This document shows positions 1-7,260 of a stretch of DNA of 46,666 nt, piece by piece. Position 1 is the stretch's first letter. Every line of letters starts with the position of its first letter. Below the pieces are notes generated by a model. The model was given only the letters and a program-made list of their open reading frames with translations, was not told the DNA's origin and did no database searches. This DNA is from Psychrobacter immobilis (lineage in GTDB: Bacteria; Pseudomonadota; Gammaproteobacteria; Pseudomonadales; Moraxellaceae), in the NCBI RefSeq assembly GCF_904846225.1, contig NZ_CAJGZJ010000022.1, forward strand, positions 1 to 46,666, read 5' to 3'. The position numbers were made by a program, and so were the translations under genes.

Positions 1-12
1 TTTCTTGGTCAT
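1..12 (-). CDS. 5' end of a leftward gene cut by the window edge
   Basis: On the minus strand an ATG at 12-10 opens Met-Thr-Lys-Lys and runs off the window. It is preceded at 6 nt by a good Shine-Dalgarno (AGGAG, plus-strand complement at 19-23), which is the only reason to call it. It is divergent from the HEPN gene at 113. Four codons say nothing about the product. Confidence 0.4.
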
Positions 13-112
13 GGTAAACTCCTGTGAATATGCTTAGTTTACCAAGTTTATCTCTACGGTTTCTTCAGCATAGCTCAGAATTCATCCTGCTTTATCTTGT
101 AATGAGGTTCTT

Positions 113-1474
113 ATGAGTACATCTGAAAAGAATGTAGAAGATTTTAATTTTATATTTAGTGAAGCAATGAGACTATCCAAATTGCGTGAAGAATCAAATG
201 ACCTCTATAAAAAGGACTTTGATAACGATGCCCACTTGATTACAGCTATTATAGATGCACCTAAAGATGTCAAAAATATAAATCCAAATCAACGAGCCTT
301 TTCAATTTCATCAAAATCTTGGGTTAGACTTAGAGATATTGCTATTAGAGATTTACAGTCTAAAAAGCTATTCCACAAGATAACTGTTGATGAGTATGTA
401 TATGATATTAGAGATTCTATTTATATTCATATTAAAAGTTCTGGCGATTTTGATAAGGCTGGATATGCCTCAATATTATCTAAAGCTGATAGAAGAGCTC
501 GAAGAAAATTAAAAGATACGACTTATTATCTTCCATTCAATGCACTTATCCCAAATTTTAAAGATGAAATAACCATAGGTGATGTGAAGATTATCGCAAA
601 AGACTCTATACTTAATCAGGTTAAAGAAAATACCTATTATGACCTGTATATAAAACATAACAACCCAAATAGCTACGACAAACTACTTTGCCTGACAGTC
701 TTAAATTCTTCAGACAAAATGAGTAAAAAAAGAGCGTTTAATATAGCTGATTTTGTTTATGGTGTTATCAAAGTTTTTACCTACTTGTACAACGTGAAAG
801 CTAGCCAATTAAACACTATGCACAATCCAATTAAAAACCAAACTACACTTTACCTTGCGTATGATAATAATCGCTATCGAATTGGTGGCTCACATTCATT
901 TGGAGAAGACTTGACTGATTTTTGGAAATTCTTCAGTGACTACCTGAAAACAGAGTTAGGAGATACCATCAAAGGATTAATCGCTCATGCTCTTTGTCCA
1001 AAAGATAAGGAAGTATTCGCCGATCGTTTAATTGATGCATTTTATTGGTTCGGTGAAGCGTCAAGGGATATCAATGAAAGTGCTCAAACTATTAAACTAG
1101 TTACGGCTATGGAACGCATAGTTACAGATCCAAAAGAGGATAATGGCAAGGTATCAGAAAATTTCAGCAAACGAGCATCAAGTATGATAAGTAGATTCCA
1201 CGGTGAATTTAATAAGTGGGATCGGTATTCTAAAATTATATATGACGAGAGATCCAATTTAGTGCATGGCTCACAAGGTCTACATAAGTCCTATGGGCAT
1301 AGTTTAGGTTTTGATAGATTTGAATTAGCCTATAAGGCCATACTATCAGCATGTGTACTATTTAATGGAATAGGTCTAGAAACACCTGCAACTAAAAAGA
1401 AAATACAAAAACTCTTTAACGATATTTGTGCAATTAAGCCGTTGAAGAGCACTTTTGGTAGTGAGAAAACGTAG
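113..1474 (+). CDS. stand-alone Apea-like HEPN domain protein
   Basis: A 453-aa soluble protein with no signal peptide or membrane segment. The recognisable part is the C-terminal third: a helical region with a 'KLVTAMERIV' stretch, followed by R380-SNLV-H385. This is the RX4H motif of HEPN-fold proteins and fits the Apea-like HEPN family, whose members are often RNases or RNA-binding helices in defence and toxin systems. The N-terminal 300 residues are not recognised. The start is well supported by TGAGG six bases before the ATG. The gene is clearly more AT-rich than the metabolic genes to its right, with many AAA, AAT and ATA codons, so recent acquisition is likely. It has no adjacent antitoxin-like partner inside the window, but the gene on its left is cut off. 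An RNase or defence role is inferred from the motif only. Confidence 0.7.
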   Translation: MSTSEKNVEDFNFIFSEAMRLSKLREESNDLYKKDFDNDAHLITAIIDAPKDVKNINPNQRAFSISSKSWVRLRDIAIRDLQSKKLFHKITVDEYVYDIRDSIYIHIKSSGDFDKAGYASILSKADRRARRKLKDTTYYLPFNALIPNFKDEITIGDVKIIAKDSILNQVKENTYYDLYIKHNNPNSYDKLLCLTVLNSSDKMSKKRAFNIADFVYGVIKVFTYLYNVKASQLNTMHNPIKNQTTLYLAYDNNRYRIGGSHSFGEDLTDFWKFFSDYLKTELGDTIKGLIAHALCPKDKEVFADRLIDAFYWFGEASRDINESAQTIKLVTAMERIVTDPKEDNGKVSENFSKRASSMISRFHGEFNKWDRYSKIIYDERSNLVHGSQGLHKSYGHSLGFDRFELAYKAILSACVLFNGIGLETPATKKKIQKLFNDICAIKPLKSTFGSEKT

Positions 1475-1476
1475 TT

Positions 1477-1613
1477 TCAATTATCTTTACTTTTACCCCG
1501 CCGATACCGCTCAAAACAATAAATCACCTGCTCCCAATCCTTTTCCTACTTCTTGCGCCACGTAAACGGACGCTGGCAGACGGGACAGGTTTTTTGCGTT
1601 AAGTTTACTTTTT
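1477..1613 (-). pseudogene. degraded DUF2256 zinc-ribbon gene copy
   Basis: On the minus strand this segment aligns base for base with the intact DUF2256 gene at 6685-6843, at roughly 85% identity by eye. It still encodes the first zinc knuckle ([10 protein letters not shown]). An in-frame TAG replaces the second Trp codon of the WRKKWEKDW stretch. The start codon region is gone: homology begins exactly at the stop of the M48 gene. The last zinc cysteine is Tyr (CFERYRR instead of CSEKCRR). The original TGA end is kept at 1477-1479. It is therefore a dead copy, not a short gene. Because it lies in the same orientation as the copy at 6.7 kb, the two form direct repeats around the M48-DUF898-OYE-LysR block. 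Confidence 0.8.
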
Positions 1614-2798
1614 TTACTCACAAACCGTTAGTTTTTGCGCAAAGCATTTGCTATATTTTTCTGCCATTTTAATCCGCAACTGGGTACTAGGATGCGTGGA
1701 TAAGAAGTCGGATATTTTGTCGTCCTCAACTGCTTCATCATTGGCTCTAGTTTCTTCTTGCTGATTTTCGGCGTCATTGCTATCTTCTGTATTTATAGCG
1801 GTCGTCGAGTAATTTTCCATCCGATTTAAGATATTTACAAAGGCTTGTGGGTCAATACCAATCTTAAGCATTTTTTTAAATGCAAACTCATCTGCTTCGG
1901 TTTCGTACTCACGCGAATAGTGATTTGATACTAGTGCAGTACCCAAGCCTGTAGCAAGCTCACTGATACCGTCCGGATTACCCAATACCAATATCACCAT
2001 CATAGTGGTTAATGAGTTTTGGGTGAGCATCTCTAAGCTATGACGCTCCACGACATGACCCATTTCATGTAACAGCACTGCATCTATCTCATCATCATTT
2101 TGGCTCAACGCTACAAACTTATCCGTCAAAATAATATCACCTGAGGGCAATGCAAAAGCGTTTGGTTGACTCTCTCCCCCTATCTTCATATCCCGAAAGT
2201 GTAGCTGATACTGAATGCTGTCATCACCACCAAAGGGTTTGAGGCGTGTTTCAAATCGAGATGTGATCTGCTGTTGTTTAGCCTCACTTATTTGGGTGGG
2301 TTGTAAGAAGTAACGATCCATAAAATCTAACGACTGATCACCAATAAACTCGCCTGTCTTTTGAGGTAGCGCATGAGCGACAGCTTGGCTCGTCCAAGGT
2401 AGGCCCCATTTGATAAAACCAAATACAACCGCAACCGTGATGACCAACATCGTTAAGACGCTGGTCAATTTTGTTTCATGACGATGTAAGCGTAAGCGCC
2501 ACTGAGAGGCTGTATCGCTATTTTTATTACTATTGATGAGGGTATCAATCGCCTCATTATTTTGCGTCGTAAATAGTGACCCATCAGCCAGTGTGAGCTT
2601 GCGTTCAGTCTGTCCTAAACGATCACTGATCATGACTTGCGACCACTGACCTATTAGGTTTTGACGACTTTCCAAACCGTCAGCAGTATGATCAGATACA
2701 ATTTGTACCTCATATCTCGTTTGATCTACCGTGAGTTGAGCGGCATATTGGATCGAGCTGTCTTTTGGATACCATTTGCCTGATACTACATTTATCAT
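1614..2798 (-). CDS. M48 family membrane-anchored metallopeptidase
   Basis: A zinc protease of 394 aa. The first ~95 residues form a small beta-rich domain. One membrane segment follows near residues 108-128 (LTSVLTMLVITVAVVFGFI), then the M48 catalytic domain. H244-E-M-G-H248 is the HExxH site and E299-x3-D303 supplies the third zinc ligand; all are intact. An acidic Gln/Glu/Asn-rich stretch near residues 340-365 looks disordered. The ATG at 2798 is chosen: it has a GTGAGA about 6 bases upstream and gives the family-like start 'MINVVSGKWYP'. A longer GTG start at 2819 has no ribosome site. The gene lies about 100 bp downstream of the DUF898 gene on the same strand and is probably co-transcribed with it. 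Envelope protein quality control is the usual role of such proteases; the substrate is unknown. Confidence 0.9.
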   Translation of the reverse strand: MINVVSGKWYPKDSSIQYAAQLTVDQTRYEVQIVSDHTADGLESRQNLIGQWSQVMISDRLGQTERKLTLADGSLFTTQNNEAIDTLINSNKNSDTASQWRLRLHRHETKLTSVLTMLVITVAVVFGFIKWGLPWTSQAVAHALPQKTGEFIGDQSLDFMDRYFLQPTQISEAKQQQITSRFETRLKPFGGDDSIQYQLHFRDMKIGGESQPNAFALPSGDIILTDKFVALSQNDDEIDAVLLHEMGHVVERHSLEMLTQNSLTTMMVILVLGNPDGISELATGLGTALVSNHYSREYETEADEFAFKKMLKIGIDPQAFVNILNRMENYSTTAINTEDSNDAENQQEETRANDEAVEDDKISDFLSTHPSTQLRIKMAEKYSKCFAQKLTVCE

Positions 2799-2895
2799 TA
2801 ACGTTCTCACTGTATCCACGAGCCAAATTAGTCATTGGCGCTTCAATTAACCAAGGCGATGATTGAAATAAGGTATCTACCAACTGAGTTTGGTC

Positions 2896-4086
2896 TTAAA
2901 TCGCAATACCAACATCAATATCTAAGACATCACCAATCTCTTCACCGAGAGCCGATTGCTCTTTCTCTTTTTGGGTCAGATAGTGATTGATATCTATCTC
3001 TGAAGCTGCTACCCAAGAATTATCCGCGATATAACGAGCCACACGGACTTTCGCCCACGGCATGGCTAAGCCAATAGTAAATAGAACCAGTAGCATATTT
3101 GTCAGCAAGACATAAAAATATCCTTTAGCACCAACCGTTGACTTAAAAGTAATGGCTTTATCTAGCGTGGTACTTTCAAACAAATACTGGCGTTGACGGC
3201 TATATGAATAGGCGGTCGCAAATAAGAACGTGGCAATAAAACCAAAATATATAATGATAAAACCGACAACAAGTAACGGACTTGCATTGGTATTGGCGTT
3301 TTCAACATCACTGGAAATATTATTAAGATCAAACCCGCCCGACATAGTAGACGCGATTATTAAGCCAAAGAGGACGGAGAGAATTAATAAACCACCGATA
3401 ATAATGAGTATTTTTTTGAGCTGAATTTTTATAAACTTTTTGGTATTAATATTGATCAAAAAATTACCTTGACCAAATTTTGTCCGACCAATTTGGTATT
3501 CAGCTGCTTTTTTTGTAAAGAGTCCAGTGATATAGATGCCTAGCGCTATTGCCGCTATTATCCCTAGGGCAAATACGAGAAAAGCAAACGCTGGATTAGT
3601 ACCTTCATCGATATTTGACATTGGTAGTAAGCTACCAAACGCAAGCAATGCAACGGCTGCATACCCCAATACAGGTATAAGCATATAAATAATATAGGCG
3701 GGTTTTAGATTGCCCATGAAGCTAAAACGCACGTTGCTAAAACTGGTCATGCGCATATTGAATTTCAGACTACGCCAAATTATCCAAGGAATAAAAGCGA
3801 ATAAGATAATGGGTAATATGATGCCAATGAAAGGCAAAATAGAACCTATAATCTGCATGGCAAGCAATATCAGCACACCAATTAAATAACCAAAAAATAG
3901 CTGTTTACCTGTGGCATGGTAATCAAAATATCGATCTGCATATTCAGTATTGGCATAAAAATAGCGACGCGTACGTACTTTTGCCCAAGGATAATAAATG
4001 CCTATGGTGACAATGCATAATAAAACATTAACAATCCATATTTTAAAATATTCCGTACCGTTACCTTTAAATTGTATTCGTTTCAT
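2896..4086 (-). CDS. DUF898 (YjgN-type) polytopic membrane protein
   Basis: A 396-aa inner-membrane protein with several long hydrophobic segments. Two copies of a conserved motif lie just after membrane helices: WAKVRTRRYFYANT near the N-terminus and WAKVRVARYIADNSW near the C-terminus. They reflect the internal duplication typical of DUF898/YjgN. Function is unknown for the family. AGGGA sits 6 bases before the ATG. It is the first gene of an apparent two-gene unit with the M48 peptidase downstream; I infer that the pairing means the peptidase processes or monitors something in the same membrane. The C-terminus ends in a short acidic tail (GEEIGDVLDIDVG). Confidence 0.88.
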   Translation of the reverse strand: MKRIQFKGNGTEYFKIWIVNVLLCIVTIGIYYPWAKVRTRRYFYANTEYADRYFDYHATGKQLFFGYLIGVLILLAMQIIGSILPFIGIILPIILFAFIPWIIWRSLKFNMRMTSFSNVRFSFMGNLKPAYIIYMLIPVLGYAAVALLAFGSLLPMSNIDEGTNPAFAFLVFALGIIAAIALGIYITGLFTKKAAEYQIGRTKFGQGNFLININTKKFIKIQLKKILIIIGGLLILSVLFGLIIASTMSGGFDLNNISSDVENANTNASPLLVVGFIIIYFGFIATFLFATAYSYSRQRQYLFESTTLDKAITFKSTVGAKGYFYVLLTNMLLVLFTIGLAMPWAKVRVARYIADNSWVAASEIDINHYLTQKEKEQSALGEEIGDVLDIDVGIAI

Positions 4087-4347
4087 TCTGTCCCTAGAAC
4101 CTTATGTATTTGATATTAATGTGGCGTGAAACCCATTTTTAAGATATCGATAAAAAATAATTTAAAAATGATTATATATTATATGGTTAGTAAATTGAGA
4201 TAATAAATCAAACTTTAGTTGAATTAATAACGCGCTACTTAGTTTGAATCTGCTGTGCCATAAGCTGTCTTAAATAAAAAGGATACAACTATTATCGTCT
4301 ATCTTTAATATAGCCAAATACATAAAGCACTAAGTTTATGTTTATGC
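4087..4347. other. AT-rich intergenic region, presumed DUF898 promoter region
   Basis: This gap lies between the DUF898 start and the terminator of the Old Yellow Enzyme gene. It is strongly AT-rich and holds no open frame with a ribosome site. It presumably carries the promoter of the DUF898-M48 unit on the minus strand, but I could not pick a convincing -35/-10 pair. Confidence 0.4.
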
Positions 4348-4377
4348 CAAAAAAATAAGGCCACGAATGGCCTTATT
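4348..4377 (-). terminator. Rho-independent terminator of the OYE gene
   Basis: A perfect 10-bp stem (AATAAGGCCA / TGGCCTTATT, 4354-4363 with 4368-4377) has a 4-nt loop. Read on the minus strand it is followed by a run of T. It lies 24 bases after the stop of the leftward reductase gene. Confidence 0.88.
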
Positions 4378-4400
4378 GTTATAAATTATTTTGTTACGAG

Positions 4401-5540
4401 CTATTTTTGATAATAGGGATAATCATTATAGCCAATCTCAGTGCCGCCATACATCGTGGCGGGGTCTGCCTCATTGAGTGGCCAATTATTGGCTATGCGC
4501 TCAGGTAAATCGGGATTAGCAATAAAAGGACGACCAAAAGCAAATAAATCGCCATAACCTTTAGATAAGATATGAACCGCCTTCTCCACCGTGTATTTAC
4601 CCGCATAAATAATAAGTCCTGAAAACGCCGCTCTGATGGCCCTATAAAACGCTTCAGGTAAATCAGGCGCGTTATCCCAATCGGCTTCGGCAATAGACAA
4701 GTAAGCAATACCCGCTTGCTCGAGCATTTTTACCGCTTCAACATACGTGTGATGAGGGTCAGACTCTACCAATCCCAAATACACCCGCGTTTCATTAGTA
4801 CTCGCAAATAATGGGGCAAATCGTACACCCAAACGGTCAGCACCAACGACATCACTGACGGCAGCGACGATCTCTTTTAGGAAGCGCAGACGATTGGTCA
4901 ACGAACCACCATATTGATCATTACGTGTATTGCTGTGCTCAGAGATGAACTGATTGACCAAATAACCATTGGCACAGTGCAGCTCAACACCATCAAAGCC
5001 TGCTTCTAATGCATTGCGTGCGGCTTGCGCATACATGTCTACCAGATCACCGACCTCTGTGGTACTAAGCGCACGCGGCGCGCTTGGATCTGCTAGAGCA
5101 CCTTCGCCCGGACCTGTTTCGACAAATACTTTGACGTTGTCAGCAGTGATAGCAGAAGGGCCAATAGGCTGCGCTTCGTTTGGCTGTAAGCTGGTGTGCG
5201 ATACGCGACCAACGTGCCAAAGCTGAGCAAAAATAATCCCGCCTTTGTCGTGTACGGCTTGCGTGACTTTTTTCCAGCCTTCAATTTGGGCTTGTGAATG
5301 TATGCCGGGCGTCCAGGCGTAACCTTGCCCTCTTGGTTCGATTTGAGTGCCTTCGGTCACCATAAAGCCTGCCGTAGCGCGCTGCGAATAGTAACTCGCC
5401 ATCAACTCGTTGGGGATATTGTCTGGTTGAGTGCTGCGAGACCTTGTCAATGGTGGCATGACGATACGGTTTTTGAGCGTATAAGGGCCGAGCGTTACCG
5501 CAGAAAATAACGTACTGGTATTGGGGATAGGATGTGTCAT
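4401..5540 (-). CDS. Old Yellow Enzyme family alkene reductase (NemA-like)
   Basis: A 379-aa FMN-dependent NAD(P)H oxidoreductase of the OYE/N-ethylmaleimide reductase class, which reduces activated C=C bonds and some nitro compounds in the cytoplasm. Family signs are the N-terminal 'KNRIVMPPLTRSR', the substrate-binding 'ELHCANGYLVNQF' segment, 'TRNDQYGGSLTNR' and the C-terminal FMN-phosphate region 'FAFGRPFIANPDLP'. Length is normal and it has no signal peptide. GAGAG lies 6 bases before the ATG. It is transcribed divergently from a LysR-type regulator 148 bp away, the usual layout when the regulator controls its neighbour. A strong terminator follows. The physiological substrate cannot be told from sequence; nemA is the nearest named relative. 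Confidence 0.93.
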   Translation of the reverse strand: MTHPIPNTSTLFSAVTLGPYTLKNRIVMPPLTRSRSTQPDNIPNELMASYYSQRATAGFMVTEGTQIEPRGQGYAWTPGIHSQAQIEGWKKVTQAVHDKGGIIFAQLWHVGRVSHTSLQPNEAQPIGPSAITADNVKVFVETGPGEGALADPSAPRALSTTEVGDLVDMYAQAARNALEAGFDGVELHCANGYLVNQFISEHSNTRNDQYGGSLTNRLRFLKEIVAAVSDVVGADRLGVRFAPLFASTNETRVYLGLVESDPHHTYVEAVKMLEQAGIAYLSIAEADWDNAPDLPEAFYRAIRAAFSGLIIYAGKYTVEKAVHILSKGYGDLFAFGRPFIANPDLPERIANNWPLNEADPATMYGGTEIGYNDYPYYQK

Positions 5541-5609
5541 AAAACTCTCTTTTAAAGCAAACTAATGGGCTGATGGTTTAAATCGCTTAACCTGTTTTGA
5601 TGCTTAATA

Positions 5610-5624
5610 ATTGGCATAAGCAAT
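5610..5624. promoter_or_regulatory. candidate LysR operator (T-N11-A dyad)
   Basis: ATTG-N7-CAAT lies in the shared region between the divergent reductase and LysR genes and fits the T-N11-A form of LysR-type boxes. It sits about 65 bp from the regulator start and 70 bp from the reductase start. Short dyads of this kind also occur by chance. Confidence 0.35.
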
Positions 5625-5688
5625 AGTGGTCAGCATAGAGTTTTATAGGTACAATTTGAAACAACCTTTTTTTGTATAAGAGACAATT

Positions 5689-6573
5689 ATGAATGGTATC
5701 AACAGGCTCGATATCAAACAGCTAAGAGTGCTTAGCGCTTTACTTGATTTGAACAACCTCTCACAAGTGGCGCGAAAGATGGGACTGACGCAACAAGCGA
5801 TTAGTGAGCAATTACGTAAGCTACGCGATTTATTTGATGATCGTTTGTTTATTCGTCAAGGCAATAGCATGATAGCAACCCCAAAAGCGCTATTGATGCA
5901 GCAGCCCATTAGCGATATATTAAAACAGTTGGATGCGCTGTTAGAGCCTGATTTGTTTACGCCGCAAACCTATAAAGGCGTCTTTACAATTAGTGCGACT
6001 GATTATGCCACCCAAGCCTTGCTACCACAGCTATTCAATATAACGAGACGCGAAGCCCCTGGTTTAAAACTCATCGTCCGCGACTTTGCCTCCGACAATA
6101 TCAATCAGCTGATTACGGCAGGGGAACTTGATTTATTGATTACCTTTCCAGAGTTTATTCCGGACAATTTGGTATACGTTACTTTATTTGAAGAGCAGCA
6201 TTTATGCATTACAGGTTGCGATAATGAATTTACAAAACAGCCGTTAACATTGGCACAAATCGCAGCTCATCCTCAGCTAGTGGTCTCACCTTCGCGTGCT
6301 AATCTACGTGGCTCTCACGATCAATGGTTTGCAGAAAAAGGCCTTCAACGCAATATCGTCATGTCTGTACCTAGCTTTTCTGCTGTACCAGATATCCTGC
6401 ATACCACCGATATGCTGGCATTTTATCCTTCGCGGTTATTGCCAACGAGTAAAGTGAAAGAAGTAGAGGTAGAAGCCTTACCGCCGACATTTAAGGTAAT
6501 AGCGGCTTGGCACCCTCGCACCAATGACAGTGAGATACATCGTTGGTTGATCAAGCAATTGCAGAATTTATGA
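5689..6573 (+). CDS. LysR-type transcriptional regulator
   Basis: A 294-aa regulator. The N-terminal winged helix-turn-helix (about residues 5-65) includes 'LSQVARKMGLTQQAISEQLRKLR' (recognition helix) and 'DDRLFIRQGNSMIATPKA'. A periplasmic-binding-protein-like effector domain follows (about 90-290). AGAGA lies upstream of the ATG. The divergent arrangement with the OYE reductase and a T-N11-A dyad between them suggest that it regulates that gene and itself; this is an inference from layout. The effector domain resembles the NodD/LinR/NahR-type subgroup in having a short C-terminus, but the inducer is unknown. Confidence 0.92.
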   Translation: MNGINRLDIKQLRVLSALLDLNNLSQVARKMGLTQQAISEQLRKLRDLFDDRLFIRQGNSMIATPKALLMQQPISDILKQLDALLEPDLFTPQTYKGVFTISATDYATQALLPQLFNITRREAPGLKLIVRDFASDNINQLITAGELDLLITFPEFIPDNLVYVTLFEEQHLCITGCDNEFTKQPLTLAQIAAHPQLVVSPSRANLRGSHDQWFAEKGLQRNIVMSVPSFSAVPDILHTTDMLAFYPSRLLPTSKVKEVEVEALPPTFKVIAAWHPRTNDSEIHRWLIKQLQNL

Positions 6574-6684
6574 GCACAGCTAGCAGCTATCATTAGTTCA
6601 GCGCGTGTTGGTTATTTAACCGTCAAAGTTTATTTCGAACTCAATATTATTATCGAAATTCGCCTTACTGCCAATTAGCCCGTC

Positions 6685-6843
6685 TCACGCCTGCTTATCA
6701 CCACTGCCATCTTTGTTACGCCGACACTTCTCTGAACAATAAATCACCTGATCCCAGTCCTTCTCCCATTTCTTGCGCCACGTAAACGGGCGCTGGCAGA
6801 CAGGGCAGGTTTTTTGCGGTAAATTTACTTTTTTATGTGCCAT
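6685..6843 (-). CDS. DUF2256 zinc-ribbon micro-protein, copy A
   Basis: A 52-aa basic protein. Its start MAHKK is followed by [10 protein letters not shown], a Trp- and Lys-rich middle and '[10 protein letters not shown]', giving two CxxC/CxxxC knuckles that should bind one zinc. This is the whole DUF2256 family domain; function is unknown. The gene is on the minus strand just downstream of an intact sister copy at 6888-7058 and is convergent with the LysR gene. A third copy at 1477-1613 is dead. Confidence 0.87.
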   Translation of the reverse strand: MAHKKVNLPQKTCPVCQRPFTWRKKWEKDWDQVIYCSEKCRRNKDGSGDKQA

Positions 6844-6887
6844 TGTCTGCTTCCTTTTTTCGTATATCTCTAACTGATTATCGACAC

Positions 6888-7058
6888 CTATTTATCTTCT
6901 TTTTGATGATCCAATCCTTCATATTTTTTCACACGGCGACATTGGTCTGAGCAATAAACCATGCTCTCCCAGTTTTTATCCAGCTTTTTAGTCCAACTAA
7001 ACTCACGCTCGCAGACAGGGCAGAGTTTTTTTCGAACGTTCTTTTTTTTGTGCGCCAT
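6888..7058 (-). CDS. DUF2256 zinc-ribbon micro-protein, copy B
   Basis: A 56-aa protein with the same layout as copy A: MAHKK start, [16 protein letters not shown], 'VYCSDQCRR', then a charged tail. The open frame extends 19 codons further upstream, but MAHKK is the shared start of the family here, so the ATG at 7058 is used. It lies 44 bp upstream of copy A on the same strand. The two copies have diverged well beyond the similarity of copy A to its pseudogene, so this pair is the older duplication. Confidence 0.87.
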   Translation of the reverse strand: MAHKKKNVRKKLCPVCEREFSWTKKLDKNWESMVYCSDQCRRVKKYEGLDHQKEDK

Positions 7059-7148
7059 ACATTTCTCATTGGTTTGTTTAATATAATCGAAGCAACTGCC
7101 ACGACTATACATCAATAACTTGTCGGTATAGCCTATTAATTATAAATG

Positions 7149-7260
7149 CTCATTATCATTATTGCTCGTAAATACTAATTCTTGTAAGTACTTATTCTCA
7201 TAGTTGCTAACCCTCATAATTACTTATGAGCAATAGTTACTACTCCTTATAATTGCTATT
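7149..7260. repeat. seven degenerate 16-bp tandem units at the ATPase 3' end
   Basis: Cutting the sequence every 16 bases from 7149 gives CTCATTATCATTATTG, CTCGTAAATACTAATT, CTTGTAAGTACTTATT, CTCATAGTTGCTAACC, CTCATAATTACTTATG and two weaker units. The last unit overlaps the stop codon of the giant ATPase. Units start with CTC/CTT and share TA at fixed positions. Copies are diverged, so this is an old array. Confidence 0.65.

Noticed and set aside
113..1474. HEPN-MNT toxin-antitoxin pair
   Set aside because: No minimal nucleotidyltransferase or other small partner lies next to the HEPN gene within the window, and the protein is far longer than a minimal HEPN toxin.
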